Below, in pieces: positions 22,045-36,700 of a DNA stretch of 64,000 bases. The stretch is taken from positions 58,134,152 through 58,198,151 of the forward strand of contig NC_083597.1 in assembly GCF_020882245.1 (NCBI RefSeq), given 5' to 3'. Both the position numbers and the translations under genes were made by a program. Under the pieces are notes generated by a model. The model saw only the letters and a list, made by a program, of their open reading frames with translations. It ran no database searches and was not told where the DNA came from. The stretch comes from Rhopalosiphum padi (lineage: Eukaryota > Arthropoda > Insecta > Hemiptera > Aphididae). Each line of letters begins with the position of its first letter. The stretch's first letter is position 1.

Positions 22045-25000
22045 TAAGAATTATTACGAAATAACATCGGAATCGACAAAAAAAAAAACATGACAAAAAA
22101 CGACCTGAAAGAAGTTTATAAGTTTATCAAGATAAGAGTAGTCACAAAGCTAAGATAAAAATAATCCTGTTTAAAACGGGGCCTCTAGTTAAGTATATTA
22201 TTTTAATTAAATGATTTATTTATAAAGTAATAGGAGTGAATAGAAAAACTTGAAAAAGTATCAATGCAAATTGATTGACTTTAATTAGTTTTTTTTCGAC
22301 AATAAATTGTTAAAACATTTATTTATTTTTTTACGCGTATTACAAGTCATTTTAAGGCCTTTTACTGGTACATCTCTCTGACATTCCCAATCATATCCGT
22401 TTTCAATTTTCGTTATTCTCGGGATTTTAAAATCTTTGTTTACAGCACTATTAAACCATCATTAAACGAATTTTAACTTATATAATTTATACAATTATAT
22501 TTATACCATATATTACTTATTTAGAACATGATATTAAAACTTAAAACCACATATATTTTAATTTTTTTCCGGGACTCATCTTACCTATTAACTATTTTTT
22601 TTGGGAACCCAATTTATCGAGATAAATTCATTTGAGACCCAATTTACCAATCCCGATCGTACATCGGTGTAACAGGATGAAAATATTTAAAAGCGTATTT
22701 GTTGATTATTTAAAAATTAATTAGGTACTGAATTTTTTATTAATAATTTACAGAATCAAAAATAGACTTAAACTTGCTCCACGATGTATTCTTTCATTTA
22801 AAAAAGAATCGGATGAATAGTTTCAGAGAACATGCGTGGCAAAGATTTTCATTTTCACATTTACATACATGTATAGATATTGTATTTGATAGGTATTGTA
22901 TATTAATATTATATTGTACACAAATACAAAATGTTTTATTCGATAAATGTAATTGAAATAACATGGGTTAATATAACAACAATGTTATGAATTGGGATTT
23001 ACAAATTCACATGGATAAAAAGCCAATTTATTATTTATCTCGAAATTACATAAATTTATCGTGTATAATTTATATTCGTGTAATCATGAAGACTTATTAT
23101 TGAATAATTGAATTTAATTGTTAACGGAAATGGACTATATTTAAACTGAATCGTACCTGTTGTGCATCAGTAATAAGTAATATGTAATAATGGTCAATCT
23201 GTATGTAAAACCACTATAATTGAATTTTGCATTACCATTTATTCGATTTATATTGTTTTTACAATTGTAACTAAAGAATATATACCCTCATTGTTTTGAA
23301 TATTAAAATTGCATTAATTTTGAATAGTTACCCTGAAAAATTTCTCCTGACCAATTCATGATATAACAAACAGTATATTATATACCGTATGTGACGGAAG
23401 TGATACGAAATAGTCATTTTTAAACAGATGAAAATTTAATTTTCGTTTGTTGATAAGTAAACATAATCAAAACCCGTTCAATTCACACTAAAAAAAAATT
23501 CTTCCACTTAAACTTTAGGAATACCAGTTCCGATATCTCCGAAAATTAAATATCTTAGTTTTTTTCTTAGAACCCACATACAATTTATATAGACGGAAAA
23601 TTTTAAGCAGCGGTCTCTATCTACTTTATCCAATCCTTAAATTTAAATTTTCATACAAAAATCACTTTAATTACGACTAGGTATACAAATCCATATTTCA
23701 ACTAATTTGGAAAATCATTACTCTTCGTATTATTTTATGGTATGTTTCGGATTGCATGCTTAATAATTTAAAAATCAAATCAATAAATTAATTAATGGCT
23801 AATTATTAGCCACAAAGGTATAGAACAATAGTCAGTAGGTACTAAAAATGTCATTTTAAATTATAAACTTAAGTATAACAAACAATTACCTTATAACTCA
23901 ACTTGCATCTAATTTAAACTACTCAGAAATATTTCCCACCCTTGCGGTGACAAATCATCATATTATTCTTTGTAAAATTAAACCACTTAGTATAATGGAC
24001 ATTATCCTTAGAAGATAAAGTTTAATACATGTTCGAATTTACTTTATACTACATAGACATCAATAATTAAAAAAAAAAAATGATAAAGTTATTTTGTCAC
24101 TATATAATACACTCCTCAAACGGTATGAACAAAATTAAGTACACGTTTGAAAATAATCGTCTTTAAGTACCTTCCTATCTATTCTATTGAAAAATTTCAA
24201 AATTATCAATTTGAATAAGTCAATGATCAGATGAAAATGGGGGTAAGAGTGCCTGACGAATCACTCTGTATAGTTATTTGAATTCAATATTACACGACAA
24301 TGTAATAATTACGGTGTAGCTTGTTTATAATACACCCATCCATCTATAATATAATAATATATTAAATTATGCTGTCGCGCAGAATCATCATTTTTTTCTT
24401 AAAATTGTACGGCATGTACATTGTATAATATTGTATTATAATATTATACACGTATGACAGTTGCCAATTCTCGTGCAGCAAACCAGAAACCACGCATTTT
24501 GCATTCAATACTAATTTCCTGTATCAATGTGTGTTGCATAATTCAACGCCAACCCCGCGTAGCAACACCGCACAAACACGTATTAATAATTATGTGAATT
24601 ATTGTTATGTGCGTGTAGATATATAGGTAGCGGGTACGTGACTGCGAAACGGTTCGAGTCGTATATTATAAGTCATGCTAAACAAAATAAAAAATATATA
24701 ATATGCGTTCGTTTTGAAGGAACGAGTTAACGATGTTTTATGCGAAACACCTTTGTGTGTACGTGATTGGTACCTTCCCCGACAGCGCTGCAGTGTCTAA
24801 TGTAGATCGTACGATATATTATATTTTCATCTGCCCACAACTGACACACGGCGGGATGGGAAATGTGCACGTTTTTTTTTTTTTTTTTTTTGTTAGACAC
24901 CTCTACGCTATTCACTAAATTTCCGTGTAAATAGGTGTAAACCGTCCGTTTTTAATAAATAGGCGTGCGTACCGAAGTAGCATGTTTAGTATATACGCTC

Positions 25001-28000
25001 GTGCAAAAGGTACACGTGCTGTGTTCCTTTTACAAGTGTCAATACGGGCGGCCAGATGGCGGATTAAATTATTGTGTTGTTAAATGGATCGCCGCCAAGA
25101 ATTCTTCGACGCACAACAAAAGACGTGTTTCACTATACATACAATACTCAATATTCATAGTTGAATTCACTCGATAACGGGTTAAAATATTTTGTAAAAT
25201 AATGTTTTGAATCGAATAATTTACGAACAGACGATTGTGTTTATCGGTAAGCTGCAGCATCGTATACGATTCGTCATTAAAATAATTATCTATATTTTCA
25301 TAACATTAGGTAGGTACTTATGTGTATATTTTAATGTTTGATCGATTTAAATAGGTTAGTAGGTATGTCTGATAAACGGGTTTTTACTTTTAACACCAAA
25401 ACAGTGTACCTTAACAGTTTTATATATATTTGCCGAATAAAATTTATGTAGTCTTGAGAATATCACTTTTCTACGACAATAAATAGCAATATTAATGTTT
25501 GATATTAATGCAAGTTTAAATTATGTGCAATAGCTAGCTTAAATATTCGATCTGAAGTTATATAGGCTAACCACTTGGATACTTAGCCATTTTTTTACTC
25601 AAGAAGTTGGTTCAACTTCAACCATTATAATAATATAGTAGTATACTAAATAAAAGTTTTAAAGTTAGGCTAGCTACTGAGACAAGTTATGTTTTTATAT
25701 ATGAAAGCAATGATAAATCATTGCGTTTGAAAAACGATTCGGTGGTACTAAGAATATTCAAAAAATGTTTGACATATTACTAAATAGTAAATAGTAAATG
25801 TAGAACTTAAACGGTTTATTCGTATAGTTTTTTTTTTAAATCTCAAAAGTTATAAAAAAATTGACTGAGTTTATATTTATTTTATGTAAATTATATATAT
25901 AGATGTATATATATGTCATTGAATTTGAACTCTTAAGATGCAATGATGCAGTATAATATAATATCATAAACAAATTATTAAAAAATATAATATCATATTT
26001 AACTTCACTCATGTAATACACACTCTGAATTGTATTATACATTATTTATAGTTGTGATCTTATAGTATTATAAAATGATAAAATCCAATGTTATTTTAAT
26101 AATCAGTAAAAAAAATAAAAATAAAATTACATTGCAATCAAATTGATTATTTTTTTATGTAGTTATTACATTAAATTAAATTAAAATTGTATTTACCTAA
26201 TTAAAATTAAAAGTAGGTACAGTATACACTGTATATTGCATCTTTATAAATGGTGAATTGTTTTATATTTATGTTCCAAGTTTAAGGAAGTAGTTTTAAG
26301 GGAGATAATGGTGTATGGGATTTTAATAATAACAAAAAAAAAAAAAATAACAGAAAACAATGAATATAGCAAATTGATAAACGTTTATTTACGTTGTTTT
26401 CAATATCACAAATGTATGTTAAAATTAAAGCAATTACACAATAAATACATACATTTTTATGCCTAAGTTTAAGTCATAAATAAACAGTTCTATGAAAGCA
26501 TATTATACAACCTTATATATTACTTAATTATATTATACAGTTCTATTCAACTTCGTCATTTTATATCAAAATACTTTATGATAATGTGTACAATAATCTA
26601 ATTTTTAGGACACAAAGATTCGACTAAAACAGTAGGCAAAATAAAAAACATCAGAACATTTAAAATAATATCTTAAATGTATAGTTAGATGTTTATTGGA
26701 TAGTGACATCAAAATGTTTATGGACGGGTTATCTGATTTTATGGCCGTAAAACACCGATTAATGTATATTATTATAATTTATAACTATTTTTTTTTTTTT
26801 TAACAAATTAATCATGAATAATAAATTAAAAATTAATTTTTATAATGAAATCATTATTTCCTGACTTATACTATAGTTATATTAATTACTTATTATTATA
26901 ATATTGATGTTAACAGTATATTATTAGTTGTACAAAATGGAAGTAACATTAAAATAATTACTCGTTAAACTTTTAAGAAATTCAAGATATTTGAGCGCAT
27001 ACATATCCGATCAGATACATCTGAATCACGTTTGAGTAATAAAACCAACTCACGTACGGATTATCGTTGGGCTTGCAATGAAAAGTATATAAAATGCCAG
27101 AAATTTACATTACAGCTCATGCGAATTCTTAAAACTTTAACTAAAAATCTGAAACAGAAAGTTTTATGTTCTGCATTTTTTTTAAACTTTTCCCTGAAAC
27201 TTCACCCTGCTTTAATGTTATTTGCCATGTCCATTGGAAATGGATATATAGAGTGACGAATCTGTGTTTAAAACGTGGACAACAACACAAAAGCTATTTT
27301 TATTATTTTTAAAAATAAATTAATACAATTTGACTTTTGAGTCTTAAAAAAATATTAACAAAAAAAAAAATTAAAAAAAAATTGTCTACTTAAAAATAAT
27401 AATAATAAATATATTATACTTAAAATTATAGTCGTAGGTACTTACACTACTCTTAAAATACGTAATTTGTATACGCCTATATTATAAGCTATAAATAAAT
27501 ATAAATTAACTTAGGTAATATAAATTTACATTTCACAGGCTATATAAACCATAATATTATGGTTTTAATTGTTGAAGAATATTTAAAAAGGAATAAACGT
27601 TATCATACAACTTGGTATAGAATTTTTCGGCTCTGTACGTATTACATTGTAAAACATATTTATCAAATTATGTTATTCAATTATTATGTTGATTTTTACT
27701 ATTCAAAATAATATCATTTTATAACATTTTAGTTTTATTAATAACAATAGGAAAATACTAAGCCGAGATGGTACACATTACGATATAAAATGTTTAACTA
27801 CTAATATTCATATTATGTCATAGTAAACTTAATCTGATTGTAACTCCACGTACATTCATAACAAACTGTAGTGTATAATACTATAATATTGTTTAATTTA
27901 TTTACTACGTCCAACAACCGAATATGAAGATTAAATAGTTTCAAGTAATTTTGGTGGAGTAATCAAATTTAGTTTTATTCTTGAATTTAATGTGCACCGG

Positions 28001-28450
28001 GAAACACAATTGTGCATACCTACTTAGTTTTCATTCGAATTGATTATGTTAGTCAACCTACGTATTTATCTGATTGTACTGAATTTAATAAGAATTATAT
28101 TTACAAGATGCATTAGAAGAAAAAAAAAATTATTAAAAATTGGCAGTGAAACATGAATCCTGTCTTTAGCTACAAAAAAATATTGTCATACTAATACCGG
28201 TATATATAACCTATACATTATTTTAATGACAAAAATAATATATTTTTCTACAAAAACCTTAACGTAGGACATTTAAGAAATATATGAACACAACTACCCC
28301 CGAGGTATGTTTTTTCATGCCTATTGTATGCCTTTAATGTATTATTGTATCTTTATAATTATTTAGGATTGAATAAACATAAATCAGCGAATAGTCTCAG
28401 ATGCGCGTCTATTGGTCGGAATAATCCTTTTTTTCTTTTTTCAAATCATT
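22045..28450. other. intergenic DNA between the two genes
   Basis: No gene was recognised. The stretch is mostly AT-rich. The segment about 24440-25260 is GC-richer, with CpG steps and a long T run near 24873-24891, and may hold regulatory sequence or an untranslated exon. Short open frames over the T run are artefacts of the repeat. Confidence 0.45.
24440..25260. promoter_or_regulatory. GC-richer patch, possible regulatory region
   Basis: CpG-containing sequence stands out from AT-rich flanks, in the same way as the promoter-side DNA of the ligand gene. I found no coding exon with acceptable splice sites in it. Confidence 0.2.
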
Positions 28451-28456
28451 TTTATT
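28451..28456 (-). terminator. polyadenylation signal of unknown gene 2
   Basis: AATAAA on the minus strand lies one base past the stop codon (28460-28458) of gene 2. A signal so close to the stop implies a very short 3' untranslated region. Confidence 0.45.
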
Positions 28457-28457
28457 G

Positions 28458-28610
28458 TTAAGGTCGATTTGTATCAAAATCTCTTCTCCGAATAACGGCG
28501 AAATGTGTTGTTTGGAAACTGTTATTTTTTGTTGATCCACACTCCAACGAACCGGTAATACTGTAGCCCATGTTGAAATCAGCTGTGCTTACATTAGACG
28601 TAAGGCATAA
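28458..28610 (-). CDS. last exon of unknown gene 2
   Basis: The acceptor TTTCTTATAG ends at 28611. It encodes 50 codons, starting LCLTSNVSTADFNMGYS and ending TNRP, then a TAA. It joins the middle exon in phase 0. An internal GTAAGC near the start could act as an alternative donor, but the reading stays open with good composition beyond it. Confidence 0.55.
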   Translation of the reverse strand, partial: LCLTSNVSTADFNMGYSITGSLECGSTKNNSFQTTHFAVIRRRDFDTNRP

Positions 28611-30679
28611 CTATAAGAAACAAAAATAATTTTATTACTAAAATTTAAAAATATAGATATTATTACATTAATTGTACATAACACATAATATCGTTTTTGG
28701 TTAAATAGTCAATAACCATTATATTAAATACATTTTTAGCAAATTTTAATTAGCAATATTATGCATTTATATTGAATTCAAAATCATAGACATCAGACAA
28801 TACGTATTATTGTCTAATTAAAATTATTAGTTTTGACTTGTTATACCGTAGTAATAATAATGCTAATAATATTACAATTTATAATTATAAGTGTGGTGAC
28901 TAAAAAGGTAAATATTGTTGGTTTCATTACAACAATGTGATTAAATATTTTTCTTGTGTGTGTATGGAAGTATTTTTTACAGTTGAAAGGAGTACATATT
29001 ATCTATTTAAAATGTTTTATTTAACAATATAATATAGCAACATACTATATCATAGTGACTGCATTTATAAAAATTGGAACAATATAGATAATTCCCTAAA
29101 TCTAATTTCGAATTTGAAAATGTAATATTCATTTCATTATCCTCTTTTCCGGAACATCGGATCCGGAAGAAAAATATTTTACAAATCAATTATTATCCAT
29201 CGTATAAAATATTAAATGGTTTCATGTCTGAAAAGTATAAAAACCTGATTGCTACGTATTGTTAAATAGAAGCTAAATTGAAATTATAATTTTCATATTT
29301 TGGTGCATGAAAAAGTGTAGTGGATAGTGTAAAATATTATTCACAAATTATTATTTATTTCTTATATGCATTCACACTGTAACACCATGTATATGCACTT
29401 GTTGCAATATTGTTTACATATTAATAATAATAATAATATGATATTATTAATGAACTTAAATGGTCCTTTTCAAAGCGAAATTGTCAATAACCGTAAATTA
29501 AATTTTTATGTAATTAAGATTATACCGGGCCAATGCAATATTGTTTTTATTGTTTCTATTATAATAGAATATAAGTTTAACGATGCAGATTATAGGTTTT
29601 TTTATTTTAATTAAACCCGTTTTTAAAACGTAGTTTTGTTTTGATGGTGGGGGGTGGGGCTATTGATAAATATTATTTCATTATAACAGTTCTAAGCACT
29701 TAACTAAGGTGTAATTAAACCTGCATCAACGTGACACGTGCAATACGTTTTCTGTTATTTAAATAATTAAATTCCCTGGCGTTTTCCACAATGATTTTTC
29801 GTCGTGTATATAATAATATTAATATGAACTCGTTCGTGAAATACGTCATTTGTTCGGCGTAACTACAGAAAATGCCTACCTAAGCGAAAAGACGTCGAGA
29901 ATTAACGATGGCGAAAAAAAAAATTAAGCGAATAAAGAATACTTAAGTAATTTCTCGTTTGCCCGTTTACTCGCGTTATATGCGCAATATATCAAAAGGC
30001 CCGCCATTGGGGCGGCAGACAGGGACCTCATAATATATAATAATATATATATATATGTATTAAACGCAGTTATTTTTACAAGTAATCCTTTGTCCCTGAA
30101 CAAAGGCGACACGTAATACGCGCTCAGGTTATGTTATAATATATAACGGACGGCATGCTATCCGCGCGCGCTGCACATTGACCAATTACTACGTATCCGC
30201 GGAGCAAGCGCCGTGTGCGGACGGGGTGCAAAGGCTCCGGTTAATTAGAAAACGCGCGTATAGCCGTTATATATATATATATATATATTTATACACGGTA
30301 CCTTTATAATAATAATGTACACTCGAGATTGCCGAGGCAAAAAGTCTTGAAACACAATAATTAAGATTGATTTATTGCGGCTGGCGTAACATATTCATAA
30401 TCGTCGTCGTCGCGGCCACAGAGAAACATATTGTTGGTTGTTATGTTATATAATATACGTCGTCTCGTCACGCGGAAAATCTTCTATTAGGCAGGCTTTT
30501 GGTACACGCTCTCCCTTCACACCACTTCCGTCCCCCCCCCACCATCGTACAGACGCGCTTGTGAGTGTGAATTTCGTACACGTGTGCGGTGGAAACTTTA
30601 ATAATAATAATAATAATATTTCGTAGAAATGCCGGAAAATAAAGTTTTCTGCTAAAACTTTGCTCAACTCACTCTTACC

Positions 30680-30711
<32 letters not shown>

Positions 30712-33700
30712 AAATATTCTATATACATATCATGTATAACTGTGAGTCTCGCGAGCACGTAAAAACGAAACAAATATGCACGCGGTTGTTCTTCTGCAAC
30801 CGCTGCACCGTCCGCCACCCCACGGGTCTATATACTATACACCATTACTTATGTAGTATATACAATACGTATATATATATATATATGTATATATGTTATA
30901 GCCGATGGTTTTAAATTTCGTTTCCTCGGGGACGGTTGTATTCGCTATCCGCGCGATCCTAATCCCGAGACATATTATGCGCGTCTGTCGTTTAACGTGT
31001 GATTATTACTGTTGTTATTGTCGTTTTCGTTGCCGATTCAGCAGTAGTTTTATCTCACAATAATCGCCGTCCCGAGCCTATAACAATGATAGATTACACG
31101 AGTACTTACAGCGTGCGCTGTGTACGACTACACAATCACGCAAAATCCATTTGACAAATTAAAATAGGTAACGGGTGGTTGGTATATTATATTATTATTA
31201 TGACAAACGATACAGCAGTGTTATCCTTTGAATGCCGCACGCGTTCTTCTTATTATGCCGTTCGAAACTTTAGAAGCTCGCAAACCGTATAAATATCGCG
31301 TTACAGTCATTTTCAACTATACCTACGTACATACAGTTTATTGTTATAGATACGCACGTGGCCCACGTTTTCAATGACATTTTTTTGTTTTTATTGCTAA
31401 CGGCGCGCGTTTGTAAAATTAATTTAGACGCAAAACCTATTTGGATAAACACACTTCAAAGCATAGTGCAATGTATTGTGTACAACGTCATATTGTATCC
31501 TATAGTTTACCCACGTAATGTGTTTTGTCACTTACCGTTTCACATAGTCATAGACAAATAATAATTATTCGATGCGTTTTGCTCTTGTACGCTTGTTCGT
31601 ATATAATATGATTGATTGTGTAGATACTATATAGATACGGAAACCTTACGGAATTAAAATATTGACATGATATTTTTTGTATACGTCACAAAATTTAGTT
31701 TTCGATTATTAACATTTAAAATTTCAACATTGACGTCGCATGATTAATGTAAGAATTCAGTCAGATTTTAGAAATAAAGCTGTTATAAATAATTGTGAAG
31801 ATAAAAAAGATAAGCTTTTACTTATTTGTAATAATATAAATCAAACCAATATATAGCCTTTTTTTTTAATATTGAATACCAACATTAAAAAGATTGAATT
31901 ACTTTTCATTTTATTATCCTTCTTGAATTCAAGATATTTTTCATTTAAATGTATTGAACCAGAAAATGCTGTTTTCTATCAAGTATATCAACAAATTTCA
32001 CAATATGAAGATTGAAGAGTCTAAGGGAATTTCATTAAAATAATTTTAAAATAGGGTTAGATTGACGTTTTCTTCGTGCTTTAAAAAAAGTTTAATATAC
32101 TCGTGAATTTGATTAATGCGAGGAGGATTTAAAATGTGACATGCACATATAGTTGTAGATAATATATCATAACTCATAATATTTTAAACAGATTCAATAT
32201 CATTATATGATATACATTTATATAATATTATGATTTTATTGTATTTTAAGTCAGATGCCAATCGCGTTTCGTAAGTTATAGTTTATTAATTTATTGTACC
32301 CTGTGAAAATCGATTTAAATTGCCTTCAACTATAAAAGTAAAATTCAAAATTCTTAGTTAAGAATTATGAAGTGGATTTTTTTATATTGTAACGAGTGTA
32401 CACATGCCACATTGATATAATATTATACTATTAAAATGTTACGTGTTGATTGATTTGACGCATGTATTACTTATCAGTTATCAGTTTTCACTCATCAACT
32501 AACAAACTTTAATAACCATACGTGATGTAGTTTAATGTTAATATAATAAGATGAAAAATACCTAAATATGTGATAACTTAATTAAAATTACAGAAAACTG
32601 ACATTTATTTATATAATTTATTCACTGAAAAATATTGATTCTGGATTGAACGTTGGATTATAAAATAGTATTTTGAAATCTGAAAGTGAATAACAATCAA
32701 AAATGAATATTTTATGCAATAAATTGATAACGAAACATTATTGACAGAGTGTTTTTCACAGGAAAAACAACACGGGCTATCGCCGATCTCTTATAAGAGC
32801 TTCATTAATGCGACGTAGAGATTTAATGTACGAATTTCCAATGAACACAATAATACTATTATGTATTTATGCACCGAAGTGCAAACTCTTGGAAAATATG
32901 AGGGTCGAAGACGTGTTTCCTGGCGGGTATAGTTGCGTGATATATTATAATAATATGAATATAATCAATCATGTAACATTTCTGTTTACAGTTATCTCTC
33001 AATAGACCGCAGCAACCTTCTGTAATACCATGATATGATGCGATAAAACCACTTATAACTGGACGTATTACGAGCAATGAAACGTTCGGTGTGATTTAAC
33101 AATTATATATTTTGAGAAGGGAGATGTTAATCAAAACCTTCACTTTCGAGAAAAAAATATGACATAATGAACATTTTAATAAATATATATGTGATTAAAA
33201 TTCAAGAGTTATAGCCTATAATTGTCTTTTATGAGAAATCGCGAATCGAATCAACTTATCGATTGGTATATAATATAATGGATTAAAATTAAATATTTTT
33301 TATTAACTAAATGCCGTAGATATTAGATAGTCAGTATTAATGATTTGTATTATAAATATAAAAATTGTTATTGTATATTGAGAAAAATGTCTCAAATAAA
33401 ATTTTGAAACCACATTACTCCAATATTATAACTTTTTTACCAAATATAGAAGAAGAAACCACACAAAAGTCTGGATAATTTTAATGCTTGTGTTGTGTAA
33501 GCATGATGATCCTCCCCTTCACCAACAACACTATACTGAAAAGTCTAACAAGTTCGTATGATTTTAAATCTCTTTCAGAAAAAATTTTAAAGTACCTACG
33601 CTACTGTCGACACATTTTCTCGTTGAATTGGTACCAACCTATTACCGCCGGAATCAGTTGTAGAGGTAGCCGACGTGACACCACGGCATTTCAGAGGGAT

Positions 33701-36700
33701 CTGTTATAGGTACCTCCGCAACTACCTATGTATAAAACGAAGCTATACGAGTCCAAGTTAGTATTCTACAACAGCCAAAGATCGTCGCTGTCAACGTTCG
33801 ATTACGGTTAAATCAGCGCCGTGTAATTATATTGGATAGTGGTTTTAGGTTAGGTATACAAATAACGTTATTATAATGGGCTAAATGCGTCAATAACTTA
33901 GCAGACACTACCTATTTAAATATAGATAATGTATTTAATATTATTTACCCATTACCAAAGTTTCAGTATATAAGTTATTAACTAAAACACAATTTAGAGA
34001 ATATCGTAAAACATTTCAAGGTAATTTATTAATGATATATAAATAATTAAATAAAAAAAACCCATTTTAATTGCAACCAAAAACACCGATTTTTTTAAAC
34101 GTGATTTTTTCGTCATTTCACAACACTACTTCCTTTTCCTTCTTCCACGTAACGTTCTCTATCACTATTCACTAGTATAATAAAAAAAAACTCGATAATG
34201 TAATGCAATAAATTTGCAATTTATACCTAAATATTATTGTTTTAATCAATTTTTACTTTTCTCGTGTCAAGCAAAATTAAGTCTAAAAAAATTATCATGA
34301 TTTACCTCTAAATTTTATGGTTTTATTAATTATAACCAATGATGAATTGATATGTGTTTATTTTTTCTTAATTTTGTTCAATGAAAGCTATTAGAGTAGA
34401 AACATGTTCAATATTTAAGGTGACGTTTGCAAGAAAATTGTATTTAGTTGGTAATTTAAGTATAAAAATATATAATTCTCTGTATTATTTCAATAACTGT
34501 AGAGAACTAATAGAGAACAGTGAAACAACGGGAACATGTACGCAACTTTGTTATTGATAAAATGAATTATTACTTTATTATAGTGTACCATTTATTTTTT
34601 TTGTAAATGTGTAATATGTTTTAAAATTACTGTGACCCAATTATATGAAAAAATGATATAATACATCCATCCATTACAGTGACCTCGGTGATAGGGTACA
34701 CTCAAAACCTCAGAAAAGCACGAGTTTCCTTTAGTTTGTAATACTCGACCAGATAAGTACCCAACAACTTTTAATAAGTCATCATGTAGTTATAAAAAAT
34801 ATTATACACTACATGACTATTGTTTCTGTTTCTATATAATTAAGATTTTTATGCTCAAAATAGGTAGGTATAATTGAAATATATATTTCATTAAAGTATA
34901 ATTAAATAATTAGTGGACATATTACACAGGTACTATAAAACCTAAATAAATATTACTTTTGTTTTCCGTATGCGAAGCCGCCATAGCACGGATTTTAGCA
35001 GTACAAATATATTTTTTTTATTTTTTTTTTTTTTTAGGCCTGAATAACAAGTTGGCGTAACTTATCTAACAATGATAAATGTTTCAGATGTGCCCAAACA
35101 AAATGGAAAAAAGAGAGGGGAACAAAAATCCAGGTTTTCTTTTATTTTCATTCGACTAATTCCTAAAAGTTATGCGGCACACTCATCCCGCATCCTAAAA
35201 CTTTCTCTAACCCGTCCACTTCTAACACGACTTTGAAACATCCAAACCAGAATAGGGGAAAACAAAAGTAAGACCTATCATTATTTCATTACTCTAATTC
35301 CTCTCATGTGAACGAGGTTAAATGAGATAGGCCAACCGGAATCCGGAGTTTGGTATTTAGCATTATACGTATACATGTACGAATTATAATAATTATGTAT
35401 ACAACGCTAATCGCTCTATATTATACAGGGTGATTATTTTATCAATAAACAAACTTTTTACCGGTAATTTTATATTTTCCGAAAAAAAAAATGCTTATAA
35501 TATTCATTTAAAGTAGTATTAATTATATCATATTTTTGAAAATAAATCTTTAAGATTTTAACTTAATTAATGACAAGTTGGCAAACTATATTTTTATAAA
35601 AAATATTGACGTACTAATATCGAAAAAAAGATTAATGTCAAAATATAAGCAAGTATTATGCACTGTGCACTGTATACGCAAAAGGTAAACCTCTTCTATT
35701 TTTTAAAAAGGTTTTTCTTCAGTTTTTACTTTTAAGCGAAACAAAATATATTGCTACACAATCAATAGTCAGAACGATTTCATTAACATTTTACCAGCTT
35801 GCATAATTAATCAGGAATTTGCATTGAATGACAGTAACTCAGTGCTGTACAAATACTTGAAATCTCCTATAAACGCAGTCGACAGATTTGAATAAGCCAG
35901 TACGGTGACAACGTCGTACTATAGAAAAATAAGGGTTCGATTGTTTTTCCAGCGTAACATTAAGTGCACAATAATATTTTTTTTCCGATATTGAAATAGT
36001 CCGTAAATTATTCAAATTATATTTGTTTTTGGCCGGCACAAAGTTAATTATTTTCTATTATAGTTTAATTAAATCTTATTTATAGATTTATTGAAGCACA
36101 TTTGGTTCAATGAAATGAATGAATCCCTATTCCCAATGATTTTATTACATTATTTTAATGTTATATAAAAAAAAAAAATGGCTAACATCCAACGTCGCAA
36201 CGTTGTATAAGCTATTACATGATTATAAGTTTATAGCACGCTGATTTATCAGACCAATTACAAGGAATATTATAATAATAAGTAATTTAAAAACTAAAAT
36301 TGTAAACACTTTAATAATAATAATTTAAAAATAACTGTTATTTTTGTGTATAACTTTTTAAATTTGTTATTAGACTTTTTAAACATTATACTCGTTTATT
36401 AATATAATCTATATTATTATACTAACTAGCATAAAAAATCTTAAATCATTTTATTAGTTAAATTAATATTACTACGGTGTATTCTAAAAATAAAGACAAT
36501 CAATGAAAATGTATACGTATATAGGAATATAAAAATAATCAAAGGATATTTAACTGTACATTTTAATCTATATTTAAAATGTTTTAAATCGCTTAATTAA
36601 CTACGTAATAATTAGCTTTAAAAATATAAAAATAAATTTATTATAATATTAATAGTTAATAGACTGTTATTTAAATAAAAATAATGTTTTCTATTTCTAT

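Noticed and set aside
24727..24918. Frames of about 60 codons on both strands with Phe or Lys runs
   Set aside because: Created by the long T run near 24873-24891.
33654..33725. Minus-strand 24-codon stretch ending in a stop, after a CATAG acceptor, phase-compatible with the middle exon of gene 2
   Set aside because: Weak acceptor without a pyrimidine tract and a very short reading; the exon at 28458-28610 has a better acceptor and a poly(A) signal. An alternative last exon remains conceivable.
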